From positions 310,001 to 374,000 of the forward strand of contig QXJR01000030.1 of the NCBI GenBank assembly GCA_020975725.1: DNA of 64,000 nt, given 5' to 3'. Position 1 is the stretch's first letter; each line of letters begins with the position of its first letter. This document shows positions 39,534 through 48,507 of this stretch, piece by piece. The stretch comes from Picocystis sp. L7. Its lineage: Eukaryota; Chlorophyta; Picocystophyceae; Picocystales; Picocystaceae. The notes beneath the pieces were generated by a model. The model made no database searches, was not told the DNA's origin, and saw only the letters and a list, made by a program, of their open reading frames with translations. The position numbers were made by a program, and so were the translations under genes.

Positions 39534-40336
39534 CTATTTCTTCCCAAAGAAAGACATGATCCCCTTTTGCCCTTTTTTTGCGGTGGTTTTCTGCACCCCT
39601 GTCACACCGAGGGGTTTTCCGTGTTTGTCGCCATGACCTTCCGATTTGGTTGCCATCGGTTTCTGCGTTTCGCCGACAGCTTGGCCACCCTCGTCCTTGC
39701 GTCTCTCTGCCACCGTTTTGTCCCACGCTGCACCCAAGGCTCCGTGAGGTTCGGACGGCGAGCGCTTGTTGGAGGAAGCGTGCTGGACGTTGTCTCGATG
39801 GCCTTGTTCTTCGTCTTCGTCGAAAAAGTCCGAGAGCGGCTCGGCTTTTCGGCTCGGCAGCGTCGCCGCAGGACCTTCTCGCTTCAGGTCGCTCTCCGCC
39901 TGCATGTACTCGATCGCCCAGAAGTCGCTCGGATCTTTCGGCATTCTGGCGTGCACGCCATAGACGTGGACGCCGAGGACGGCTTTCAGCTGCGATTCGG
40001 CATCTCCCAGCTGTTCTCTCCTGCAGAGCGAGACCGTGTGGCGCACGCCTTGGTCGGATTCGTTCGGTTTCCAACCCGACAAGGCGTACATCACGTCGCA
40101 CTTCCCTTCGCCTCGTTCCTCCGCGAAATCCCTCAGCAGGCTGTGCGTCTCGCGGACGCGACCTCGTCCTGGGTCAGCTCCACCGCCGGTTTGCGCCTCC
40201 TCTCGTCCGCTTCGTTCGCTTCCACGCACCTCTTGGCCTCGTCCACGTCCACCTGGCACTTCTTGGCCAGGTAGGCGTACGGCACGGCGCGCAGTTCGTC
40301 CTCCACGAGCTCGCGAAGTACGTCCATCGCGGCCAT
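39534..40336 (-). CDS. POLD3: DNA polymerase delta subunit 3 (POLD3-like, two exons)
   Basis: Exon 1 (40230-40336) encodes MAAMDVLRELVEDELRAVPY, then AYLAKKCQVDVDEAK. Exon 2 (39534-40140) continues LLRDFAEERGEGKCDVMYAL. The 89-nt intron has GTGCGT, GCTGACCC and CACAG. The spliced protein is 237 residues. The winged-helix N-terminus matches POLD3/Cdc27, with an HTVSLCRREQLGDAESQL segment and a VHVYGVHARMPKD block. The last residues, QKGIMSFFGKK, are a canonical PCNA-interacting (PIP) box at the extreme C-terminus. It is a non-catalytic replication subunit that couples polymerase delta to PCNA. It is shorter than the human protein (466), mainly in the linker. Confidence 0.88.
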
Positions 40337-40921
40337 GCCGGTTCCCAAAACCACGTTCGAAACCGACCTTTGCAGCCACTGGGCGGGCGAATCCCACGTT
40401 TGGATCCTCTCCCCTTCGATCGGAGGGGCTTCCCTTTCGGCTCGGTCCGATCGGAACCGAGGGGCGTTCCGATGGACGGGTTCAAGCGGTTTCCCGATCG
40501 AACGGGGCGCTCGATCGAGAGAACGGACGCATCGGCACATCCGGGATCCGTACCGTACGGAGGGACCAGGCGGAGGACCCGCACCCCGAGACACAAAGAT
40601 CTCGATAAACGTATCGATATCTTCTTGCGTTCCATCGCGTCCTCGAGACGGTTCCCGATCCTCTGCGAGCGACGCTCCCACGTGACGGCTTCCCCGGTTT
40701 CCTGTTCGGACGAACCGCGTCCACGTGACCGTCGCCTGCGGAGGTGGCCCTTGGGACCCACCCTGGCGATCTCTGGTCGAAAGGGACGTGTCAGTTGGTC
40801 TTGCGAGCTCGAAGCACGCACGTGTGGCACGTTCGCATCGCATCGGGACGAAAGAGGCCGAAGAAGGACGCAGCACGAGCTCGAAGACGATCCTTGGAAC
40901 CCCTGGAGGTCGCCGGACACC
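40337..40921. promoter_or_regulatory. Divergent region between POLD3 and aminotransferase genes
   Basis: 585 bp between start codons with several TCGATCG/CGATCGAA and TTCGATCGG palindromes. Open frames on both strands are extensions of the neighbours without conserved content. Confidence 0.4.
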
Positions 40922-42367
40922 ATGTTGACCGCCGAAAGCGTCAATCCAGCCGTGCGGGAAGCCGAGTATGCCGTGCGTGGGAAGATCGTGGAACGTTCGA
41001 ACCAGCTGCAGAAAGAGCTCGCGAAGAAAGGGAAAACCGGGGAAAACGGCACGCTCCCTTTCGATTCCATCGTGGCTTGCAATATCGGAAACCCACAGGT
41101 GCTGGGACAGAAACCCGTCACCTTCTTCCGACAGGTCCTGGCCATCTGCGATTATCCAGACCTGCTCGACAATCCACAAGCTGCCAGCATCTTCCCACAA
41201 GACGTCCTGGATAGAGCCAGAGACATTCTGAACCACATCCCTGGCGGAACAGGAGCGTACAGTGCGAGCTGCGGAGTGGAGTACCTCAGGAAGCAGGTGG
41301 CCGAGGCTATCGAACGCCGCGATGGATATCCTTGCAATTACGAGAACATCTTCCTTACCGACGGGGCATCCTCCGGCGTGCACGCCTGCATGAGGATTGC
41401 CATTCGGGAGAAAAACGATGCAATCCTCGTGCCCATCCCCCAGTATCCCCTGTACTCGGCCACGCTCACCTTGTACGGTGGGACCCTTGTACCCTACTAC
41501 CTGGAAGAGGACAAGGAGTGGGGTATGGATGTCAAGCATCTCAAAGCGCAGCTTGAAGATGCTCGAGGTAAGGGGCTCAACGTGCGTGGATTGGTTGTGA
41601 TCAATCCTGGAAACCCCACTGGACAAGTTTTGTCAGAGGAGAATCAGGCAGAGGTTTTGAAGTTTTGTAAGGAAGAGAATATGGTGATGTTTGCAGACGA
41701 AGTCTACCAGGAAAATGTTTACGCAGAAGGAAAGTCTTTCACTTCTTTTAAGAAGGCCATGTGTAAGGCGGGGATCACTGATCTGCAGCTGATTTCTTTC
41801 CACTCCATTTCAAAGGGATACTACGGCGAGTGTGGGAGAAGAGGTGGATACATGGAAATAGTGGGCTTTCCACCGGACGTGATGCAGATTTTCCACAAGC
41901 TCGCATCGATCAGCTTGTGCTCGAATGTGAACGGTCAAATCTGCACGGCATTGATGATGAACCCACCCAAGAAAGGGGACGCCTCATACGACCTTTACAT
42001 CGAGGAGAAGGAGGCCATTCTTGCATCATTGAAGAGGAGAGCCATCAAGCTGGTTGGGGCCTTGAATGACATGGAGAGCATTTCATGCAATCCGGCGCAA
42101 GGGGCACTGTATGCCTTCCCAAGCATTGAGCTACCTACCAGAGTAGCCGAAGAAGCCAAGAAACAGGGGGTTGCACCAGATTTTTATTACTGCATGAGGC
42201 TGCTGGAAGCAACCGGTATCGTCACCGTCCCCGGATCAGGATTCAGGCAGAAGGACGGAAGCTACCACTTCCGTACCACGTTTCTCCCCAGTGAAGCAGA
42301 CATTGATGTTGTGATCAACAGAATGCGCACTTTCCATCGTTCGTTCATGGAAGAGTTCCGTACCTGA
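40922..42367 (+). CDS. Alanine / glutamate:glyoxylate aminotransferase
   Basis: This 481-residue fold-type I PLP enzyme is of the alanine aminotransferase family, which includes plant GGAT and Chlamydomonas AAT1. It transfers an amino group from alanine or glutamate to pyruvate/2-oxoglutarate or glyoxylate. Visible signatures are CNIGNPQVLGQKPVTFFRQV, LTDGASSGVHACM, VINPGNPTGQVL, FADEVYQENVY, and the PLP-lysine segment SFHSISKGYYGECGRRGGY. I see no clear presequence and the C-terminus (EEFRT) is not a peroxisomal signal, so location is uncertain. It is the first of five consecutive photorespiration-type genes, which favours a glyoxylate-using role. Family call firm; substrate inferred. Confidence 0.9.
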   Translation: MLTAESVNPAVREAEYAVRGKIVERSNQLQKELAKKGKTGENGTLPFDSIVACNIGNPQVLGQKPVTFFRQVLAICDYPDLLDNPQAASIFPQDVLDRARDILNHIPGGTGAYSASCGVEYLRKQVAEAIERRDGYPCNYENIFLTDGASSGVHACMRIAIREKNDAILVPIPQYPLYSATLTLYGGTLVPYYLEEDKEWGMDVKHLKAQLEDARGKGLNVRGLVVINPGNPTGQVLSEENQAEVLKFCKEENMVMFADEVYQENVYAEGKSFTSFKKAMCKAGITDLQLISFHSISKGYYGECGRRGGYMEIVGFPPDVMQIFHKLASISLCSNVNGQICTALMMNPPKKGDASYDLYIEEKEAILASLKRRAIKLVGALNDMESISCNPAQGALYAFPSIELPTRVAEEAKKQGVAPDFYYCMRLLEATGIVTVPGSGFRQKDGSYHFRTTFLPSEADIDVVINRMRTFHRSFMEEFRT

Positions 42368-42497
42368 GACAGTGTATTGGACGGCGCAGCTTGGATGCTG
42401 GTTATAAAAGGGGGTTGCTTGAATTGTAAATCGTAATTGTGTTGCTGGGTCTCAATAGGACTTTTCACTTTTCTTGCAAAACTTTTGCTTGGGCTCC

Positions 42498-43478
42498 TTA
42501 CAGTTCCTTGAGCATTGTTCCCACCTTGTCTACTGTGAAAAGCATGATACCATTGGCAGGGACTGCTCGAAGCAGGCAGGGGCTGAAGCCTCTGTAGAAA
42601 CGCTGGATCCCACCCTCCTTATACAGCTGGGAGGCACAATCGATCGTGTTGGAATATCTGCGCTCAGCACGCACTATGCTATCTGTCATCATCGCGGATT
42701 TGACTACATCCACTGGAAAAATTGCCAGCCAATAAAGTGTACCCCCAATGCCTCCCGCAGACAGTATGCCCCATGCAGGAAGGTCCTTCACCGTTGTGCC
42801 CAACTTTTCTGCGAGGTTCATCTTGAGGACTTCGAAGGACCCCAGATATATAGCATTGGCAGGGATATTTCTTGCCAATGTGGCCCCAAGTCCTTGGAAA
42901 GGACCCCGGACACCACTGTTTCTGAGTGTCTGCTTCACGCATTCAGCTACCGTGGTGTATGCCGGTTTGTAGCTTGGGTCTGCTTTCGAGCGCACAATTT
43001 GCACTTGGATTTGGGACTTGTAGAAGTCGATGGGACCTTCGGTGAACGCGGCAGCAAATCCTGTCATTGCTCCCGCCTTGTAATAGTCCGAAACGGAGAG
43101 GGATCCACCGTTGTGTGCCTGCAGGTACTCTTTGGCCTTGCCGTATGCACCAAACAGCGTGGCACGGAAGAGCATCTGTCCCGCCAAGGGCGAAGTGACG
43201 CCCTTGTAGAGTCCCGTGGGTCCTTCCCATTTCAAGGTTTTCTTCAGGCAATCCACCACACCATTGTAGATCGGTTTGTCGGCCGGCTGGGTTTGCAGCC
43301 TCACCTTGAGCGTATCGAAGGGATGACCCACCAGCGTGACGGCGATGCCTCCGGTCGTACCCGCCAGGACGTCCTTGAACGTCTTCACCAGTCCTCCGTC
43401 CGTCCCGGTCGATGCCACCGGTCCAGCAGGCGCGTTGCTGCGATCCAGCAGCGGCGCTTCGCCCGCTTGGGTGCTCAT
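42498..43478 (-). CDS. Mitochondrial carrier, CAC/BOU-like
   Basis: This 326-residue SLC25 carrier has three repeats, each with the PX[DE]XX[KR] signature: GHPFDTLKVRLQ, GPIDFYKSQIQ and FPVDVVKSAMM. The first repeat (YNGVVDCLKKTLKWEGPTGL, then GVTSPLAGQM) is closest to the carnitine/acylcarnitine group, which includes Arabidopsis BOU. BOU is a mitochondrial glutamate carrier needed for photorespiratory glycine decarboxylase function. That link is inference supported by context, as the gene lies between two glyoxylate aminotransferase genes. Its stop codon is 130 bp from that of the preceding gene (converging). ATG 43478 is the nearest start; 43550 would add 24 residues. Confidence 0.82.
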   Translation of the reverse strand: MSTQAGEAPLLDRSNAPAGPVASTGTDGGLVKTFKDVLAGTTGGIAVTLVGHPFDTLKVRLQTQPADKPIYNGVVDCLKKTLKWEGPTGLYKGVTSPLAGQMLFRATLFGAYGKAKEYLQAHNGGSLSVSDYYKAGAMTGFAAAFTEGPIDFYKSQIQVQIVRSKADPSYKPAYTTVAECVKQTLRNSGVRGPFQGLGATLARNIPANAIYLGSFEVLKMNLAEKLGTTVKDLPAWGILSAGGIGGTLYWLAIFPVDVVKSAMMTDSIVRAERRYSNTIDCASQLYKEGGIQRFYRGFSPCLLRAVPANGIMLFTVDKVGTMLKEL

Positions 43479-44799
43479 CTTCGATTCCTTCGAGGACGCA
43501 ATGGCGCTTGAAGGCACTGGCGACACGTGCGTGTGGCGGATGGAGGCCATCGAGCTCGCACCCGTCCTTGCCCCCCATTCATGACATCCCGCGTCGAGGA
43601 TCCGCAAGGACGGTCCCGGACCGAAGAGGGTCGCGTTGGGAATCCTCTGCGGGGAAAGACGGATGACGGCGACCGTACGGGGAAGGGTGGATCCTCCCTC
43701 GCCGATGTGATCCTCGACGGGGACCTTTCGTTCTGCTCGAATCGATCCCTGTAGGAATGGATAAGCTTGGGATCTCCGTACATCGACCGAGGTATGGGGT
43801 TGGTCGGTTCAAAATCCCGATTTCGGTGGTCAAACTCCTGTAGTCGATCGCAGAATTCAGATGCTCCAGAGGCTTGCCTTCGCCCGCGGAGGATCGGGCT
43901 GAGCTTTTACAGCTTTCATGGGGAGGCATGCCCTTCCTCGAGGGCCTTGGCCCTATCCGGAGGCCGTACGAACTTCTGTGGACGAGATCGGTCCGGCTGT
44001 CAACGACGTACGGACGGGGAGGGGGCCGAACGGACGATCCCATCCAGACCGACCGATCGAACCCCCGGATGAACCGGAAGGGTCCGGGACTGTCCCTCTT
44101 TCGAAAGGGGGTTTCTTTGGTCGACAGAACCGGCGAACCGGAGGGAGTGGTGGATGCAACCGTCCTGGAAGGTACAAGCAAGAATGGTCGAGGGGAAAGA
44201 ATCGCGTCTCCTGCACTTGCATCCGACGCCGATTCGATGGAACGACGTCGATGAACAGAAGCACGACCAGGCACGCCGAGATCATGAATCTTCCGTCCAC
44301 GGGAGATCTTTGCCAGTGGTGGCGGGATCCCACGTGGTTCCCAATTCGTGCGGTGGACAGCGGACAGGCCATCGACCGCCAAGCAGGATCGCACACCCTC
44401 TTCGCCTGGATTCCTGGACGAACCGTTGCTGCTCCGCCAGGACCCGCTGCCAATCCCAACCGTGGATCGGCCGGCTGCCATTCGAATCTGCTCCCTTTCA
44501 GGACGCACGGAAGCACGTCTTGGAGCCAAGGCGTTCGTGTACCTCCCACGTCCTCGTCTTCGCGTTGGTTCCCAAAACGCGAACCGAATCGACCACCTCC
44601 GAACGGGATCGGTTAACTCGATCGAAAACTTCGTCCGGGAGGACCACCGTCCCCCTCCCCTATCTTCCAAGGACTACGAATATACCCCATCCTTTGTGTC
44701 ACATCCTCTCGACCGTGGACCGTGCGTACCCTGTCCTCGCCCCCCAGGGATCGATGGGTGGCTGAGAGCGCTCCACACGAAGCTCCATTGGCGATCGAC
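43479..44799. promoter_or_regulatory. Divergent region between carrier and SGAT genes
   Basis: 1.3 kb between start codons, with CGATCGAAC and TTTCGAAAGGG motifs. Low-complexity open frames on both strands are rejected. No repeat or RNA gene was found. Confidence 0.35.
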
Positions 44800-46164
44800 A
44801 TGGCGCAGCGACGAGGCGCCGCCGCTCTTTCGGCGCAGCTCCGACGCGCCTTTCATGCGTCTGGACGCGTGCAGGCCGAGGCCGCCCCCTCGCCGAACGG
44901 CACGAAGGCCGTGAACGAAGCCTTGCGACCGCAGCCGTCGCGACTGGAGGTGCGGAGGCGGACGTGCGAGGGAAGACGATCGCTCCTCGAGGAGACGTGG
45001 TGGCGAGGAGCTGACCCGAAGACGATGGTGTGATCGTGGAACCGACAGGTGCCGTCCAGGATGCTCATGGGACCGGGACCTTCCAACGCCTATCCCAGGG
45101 TCCTCGCTGCCATGACGTTGCCCCTCCTGGGACATCTGCATCCTCCCTTCGTGAAGATCATGGACGAAATCAAGCAAGGACTGCAGTATCTGGCGCAGAC
45201 GGAAAGCCCGTACGCCATGGCTGTCAGCGGATCGGGACATGCCGGTATGGAGGCATCCATCGCCAACGTCCTGGAACCAGGAGACAAGATCATCGTGGGG
45301 AACAACGGCATTTGGGGATCCCGAGTGGTGGATCTGTCCGGGAGGTACGGAGCCCAAGTGATTTCGATGGACAAGGAAGGGGGTCAGACCTACTCGTTGG
45401 AAGAGATCACGGCTGCCATTGAGAAGCATAAACCCCAGGCGCTCTTCCTCTGCCAGGGGGAGTCGTCTTCTGGGACCATGCAGAACCTGGAAGGAATCGG
45501 CGAGGTTTGCAAGGCCAACAACTGTCTCCTGATTGTAGACACCGTCTGCACCTTTGCAGGAGTTCCCTTTTACTTCGACAACTGGGGAGTGGACGTGATG
45601 TACTCCGGCTCCCAGAAGGCACTCAGCTGCCCACCAGGTGCAGCGCCCTTCATCATGAGCGAAAACGCCATGCGCAAGCTGAAGAACCGGAAGACACCCC
45701 CTGCGACCTACAACTTGGACATGAACCTGATCGGGGCGTACTGGGGATGGTTCGGCAACCAGAGGTTCTACCACCACACTGGCCCGGTATCTCAGTTCTA
45801 CGCGCTTCGCGAGGGAATTGACATCGCATCTGAGGAGGGGCTAGAGAACCTGTGGGCTCGCCATCAGGCCATGCACGAGTACCTCTGGGAGGGTTTGAAT
45901 GGGCTGGGGTTGAAACCATTTGTGGAAAACCCAGCTGATCGCCTTCCCACAGTGAACACCATCAAGGTGCCGGAAGGAGTCGATTTTGCAAAGCTGATTG
46001 CCAACGCCATGGACTTCTATTCATTGGAAATCGCCGGTGGCCTAGGGCCCACAGTTGGCAAGGTTTGGCGAATTGGTGTCATGGGACACAACGCACGCCC
46101 TCTGAACATCGACATGGTCATCCAGGCGTTCCGCAAGGGTCTGGAACAGCAAGGAAAGTTGTAA
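44800..46164 (+). CDS. Serine/alanine:glyoxylate aminotransferase, mitochondrial (two exons)
   Basis: Exon 1 (44800-44949) encodes a strong mitochondrial presequence (MAQRRGAAALSAQLRRAFHA then SGR). Exon 2 starts at 45049. The 99-nt intron has GTGCGG, GCTGACCCG and CGACAG, and the phase is preserved (SRLE then VPSRMLMGPGPSN). The 421-residue protein is an AGXT/SGAT class V aminotransferase with LMGPGPSNAYPRVLAAM, SGSGHAGMEASIANVLEPGD, a Ser/Gly-rich CQGESSSGT loop, IVDTVCTFAGVPF, and the PLP-lysine site YSGSQKALSCPPG. It would convert glyoxylate to glycine using serine or alanine and yield hydroxypyruvate or pyruvate. It converges on HPR with 169 bp between stop codons. Confidence 0.92.
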
Positions 46165-46333
46165 GTATGTAGTAGCCACGAGAGCGCAGCAAACTACTCT
46201 TGTCTAGAATCCCATCCCTGCTGTTCTCACTATGGAGATGGTGTCCTTTGCAGTCCAGAACATTCATTCGCTGCGCACCAGGATATTCAAGGGAGAAAGC
46301 TGCTGCCCGGAGCAGCAGTCGGAAAGAATTGAC

Positions 46334-47560
46334 TTACAGTCCCAACTCCTTGGCATTCACAATGCTGGGGCAAGCCTTGGGTAGTTGTGCAAAAGGACCA
46401 TCCACAAACGGCAGCACATCTTGACTGTTGTACACAGGGTAGTGCTGCAACAAGCCCGCCACATTGCACGCTGCCAACGTTGCCATCCCACCTCGAGTCC
46501 ACAGGGATGCCGAGGCGATGTGTGGCAGGATCACAGCATTGGGACAGTCGGCCAATCCTGGTTTCATGGCAGGTTCATCCTCAAACACATCCAGCCCGCA
46601 ACGAAACTCTGGATTAGCCTTGAGATGAGCGACCAGGGCCGTTTCGTCGACGACCGGTCCTCTTGAGCTGTTCACCAGCACCGCATCTTTCTTCATCATA
46701 TTGAGCCGTTCCGCATTCATGAGATGCGTGGTAGTTTTGTCCAGCAGGCAATGAAGGCTGACCACGTCGCTCACCTCGAGCAGCTCTTCCACGGTGTCCA
46801 CTCTCCTACACGTTACGGGTTTCTCTCCTTGCGATTCGAGGAACTTCCCATATCCTTCCATGTAGTTTTCCAACGATTCGGCGGGGATGGGATTGAAGTA
46901 CACAAGATCCATTTTGTGTCCTTCCACCATCATCTTCGCATACGCGGTGCCGATCCTACCCGCACCGATGATGCCCACCGTCTTATTCTGCAGCAGCTTG
47001 CCTACGAAGAGGTCCGGCAGCCATCCCTTGTAGTGTCCGTTTCGCATGAATGTGTCGGCTTCGACGATGCGTCGAGCCGCGGCGAGGGTGAGCGAGGCGG
47101 CGATTTCCGCCGTGGTTTCGGTCAGCACGCCGGGCGTGTTGCCCACGGGGATGCCGTTGTTCGTGGCGGCTCCCACGTCGACGTTGTTGTATCCCACGGC
47201 GTAGTTGCTGTACGCCTTTCCACCTGCTTCGCGCAAGGATTGGAACAGCGTCGGTCCCCAATCTTCGGTGAGTTGGCCGATGACCCCGTCGCAGTGCGTG
47301 CCCATGAGCTTCTGGATGTCTTCCACGTCCAGGATGGTCTTCGTGGAGGTGCACACTTCCACTCGACATCCATTGGAGACCAGCACGTCCAACCAGCGCG
47401 TTCCTGGGAGGTGTTTCGTCACCACCACGCGATGCTTCCCTTCCGGTTGGTACACTTGCACCGGCAAACCGCCCACATTGGCCGAGCTGGACATCGTGCG
47501 CGCGGTGGACATGGCGTGCTGGACACGAGAGGCAACCGTTCGCAATGCGCGAGACGCCAT
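46334..47560 (-). CDS. HPR1: NAD(P)H-dependent hydroxypyruvate reductase, mitochondrial
   Basis: This 408-residue D-isomer-specific 2-hydroxyacid dehydrogenase is of the plant/algal HPR1 type and reduces hydroxypyruvate to D-glycerate (and can reduce glyoxylate). The first 28 residues (MASRALRTVASRVQHAM, then STARTMSSS) look like a mitochondrial presequence. The core shows GYNNVDVGAATNNGIPVGNT, the dinucleotide loop VGIIGAGRIGTAYAKMM, the catalytic-arginine region VLVNSSRGPVVDE, GLDVFEDEP with the conserved Glu, and the His motif ILPHIASAS. There is no peroxisomal C-terminal signal. The upstream frame to 47803 lacks an ATG in a sensible place. It is divergent from the glycolate dehydrogenase gene. 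Confidence 0.92.
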   Translation of the reverse strand: MASRALRTVASRVQHAMSTARTMSSSANVGGLPVQVYQPEGKHRVVVTKHLPGTRWLDVLVSNGCRVEVCTSTKTILDVEDIQKLMGTHCDGVIGQLTEDWGPTLFQSLREAGGKAYSNYAVGYNNVDVGAATNNGIPVGNTPGVLTETTAEIAASLTLAAARRIVEADTFMRNGHYKGWLPDLFVGKLLQNKTVGIIGAGRIGTAYAKMMVEGHKMDLVYFNPIPAESLENYMEGYGKFLESQGEKPVTCRRVDTVEELLEVSDVVSLHCLLDKTTTHLMNAERLNMMKKDAVLVNSSRGPVVDETALVAHLKANPEFRCGLDVFEDEPAMKPGLADCPNAVILPHIASASLWTRGGMATLAACNVAGLLQHYPVYNSQDVLPFVDGPFAQLPKACPSIVNAKELGL

Positions 47561-48507
47561 GTCACGTGCGAAGCGATGCGTGCGAAGCGCAAACGCGACG
47601 GCGAAGGATCTGGACGTGCCATGCCCGTCGGACCACACCCACGCGGTTTGCAGTTGCACCCTCGGATCTGCCCGGGATTCCTGGGGAAGGATCGGCGACG
47701 TTCCGTCCAGATGCACCCCATGAAAGCAGATGCACCCGGCCGGAGGGGATGAGGGGGGGAGCTCCTCCACGTGGGTTCGACGGTTCGGGGTTCGGGTGGT
47801 CAAAGAAGCCTTGTTTCCGATCGAACCCGAGGGTCCTCCCTTTCGAGGTCTCCTTTCGATCCGATGGAGAAGGGGAGGGGGTCCGAGGGGGAGGAAAGGG
47901 ATGGGTGGGATTCCGTACGGATGGCTTCCGACCCACCCTGGCGATTTGCGAGGCGGAGGAACGGCCGAACAGCCGCCGGATGAGGTCGACGACCGCAGAG
48001 GATATCCGGGGGTGATCCGATGAAAGCACGGGTGATCCTCGTCGGGGAAAGGCGTCCGTACGTGGATCGTGGATCGGGGTCGTCGGGGTCCGCCTCCGCA
48101 TGCGATCTTCGGGCCCGTTCGATCGAAGGAAGAGGGGACCCGTTTTCAAAGGGATTGGAACGGTGCCGGGGTCCTTCCCCGCAGAGGATCGGACCGATCC
48201 GGGGCCTTTCCCCGGCCTCTCCCTTTCCTCGTCGCGCCACGACACCCCCCTCCTCTCCCCCTCCGCTCGCCCGTTCCCGCAGAGGATCCGCTGTCCACGG
48301 CTCCCCCTCTCCTCCGCGGCATCGGCTCCGTACGACCGACCGATGGTTGCGCATCCCGTCGAGGGCTCCCCCTTCGCGCCCAGTCCTTTCCTCTGCGGCA
48401 CATGTGGCGTTTCGGGAGGTCTGGTTGCCCATCGGTCATGGCGCATCGGCATTCGCCACGTCGTCGTGCTGCGCGTGCTGCGCTCTTGCACGCGCGTTTG
48501 GAGCAGC
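47561..48507. promoter_or_regulatory. Divergent region between HPR and glycolate dehydrogenase genes
   Basis: 947 bp shared upstream region of two photorespiration-type genes, so common control is plausible. It contains a GCAGATGCACC copy (47726-47736), CGATCGAAGG and TTTCGATCCG motifs, and long low-complexity frames that I do not treat as coding. Confidence 0.45.

Noticed and set aside
39578-40921. N-terminal 448-codon extension of the aminotransferase
   Set aside because: This part is antisense to POLD3 exons and lacks aminotransferase similarity; the family begins at ATG 40922.
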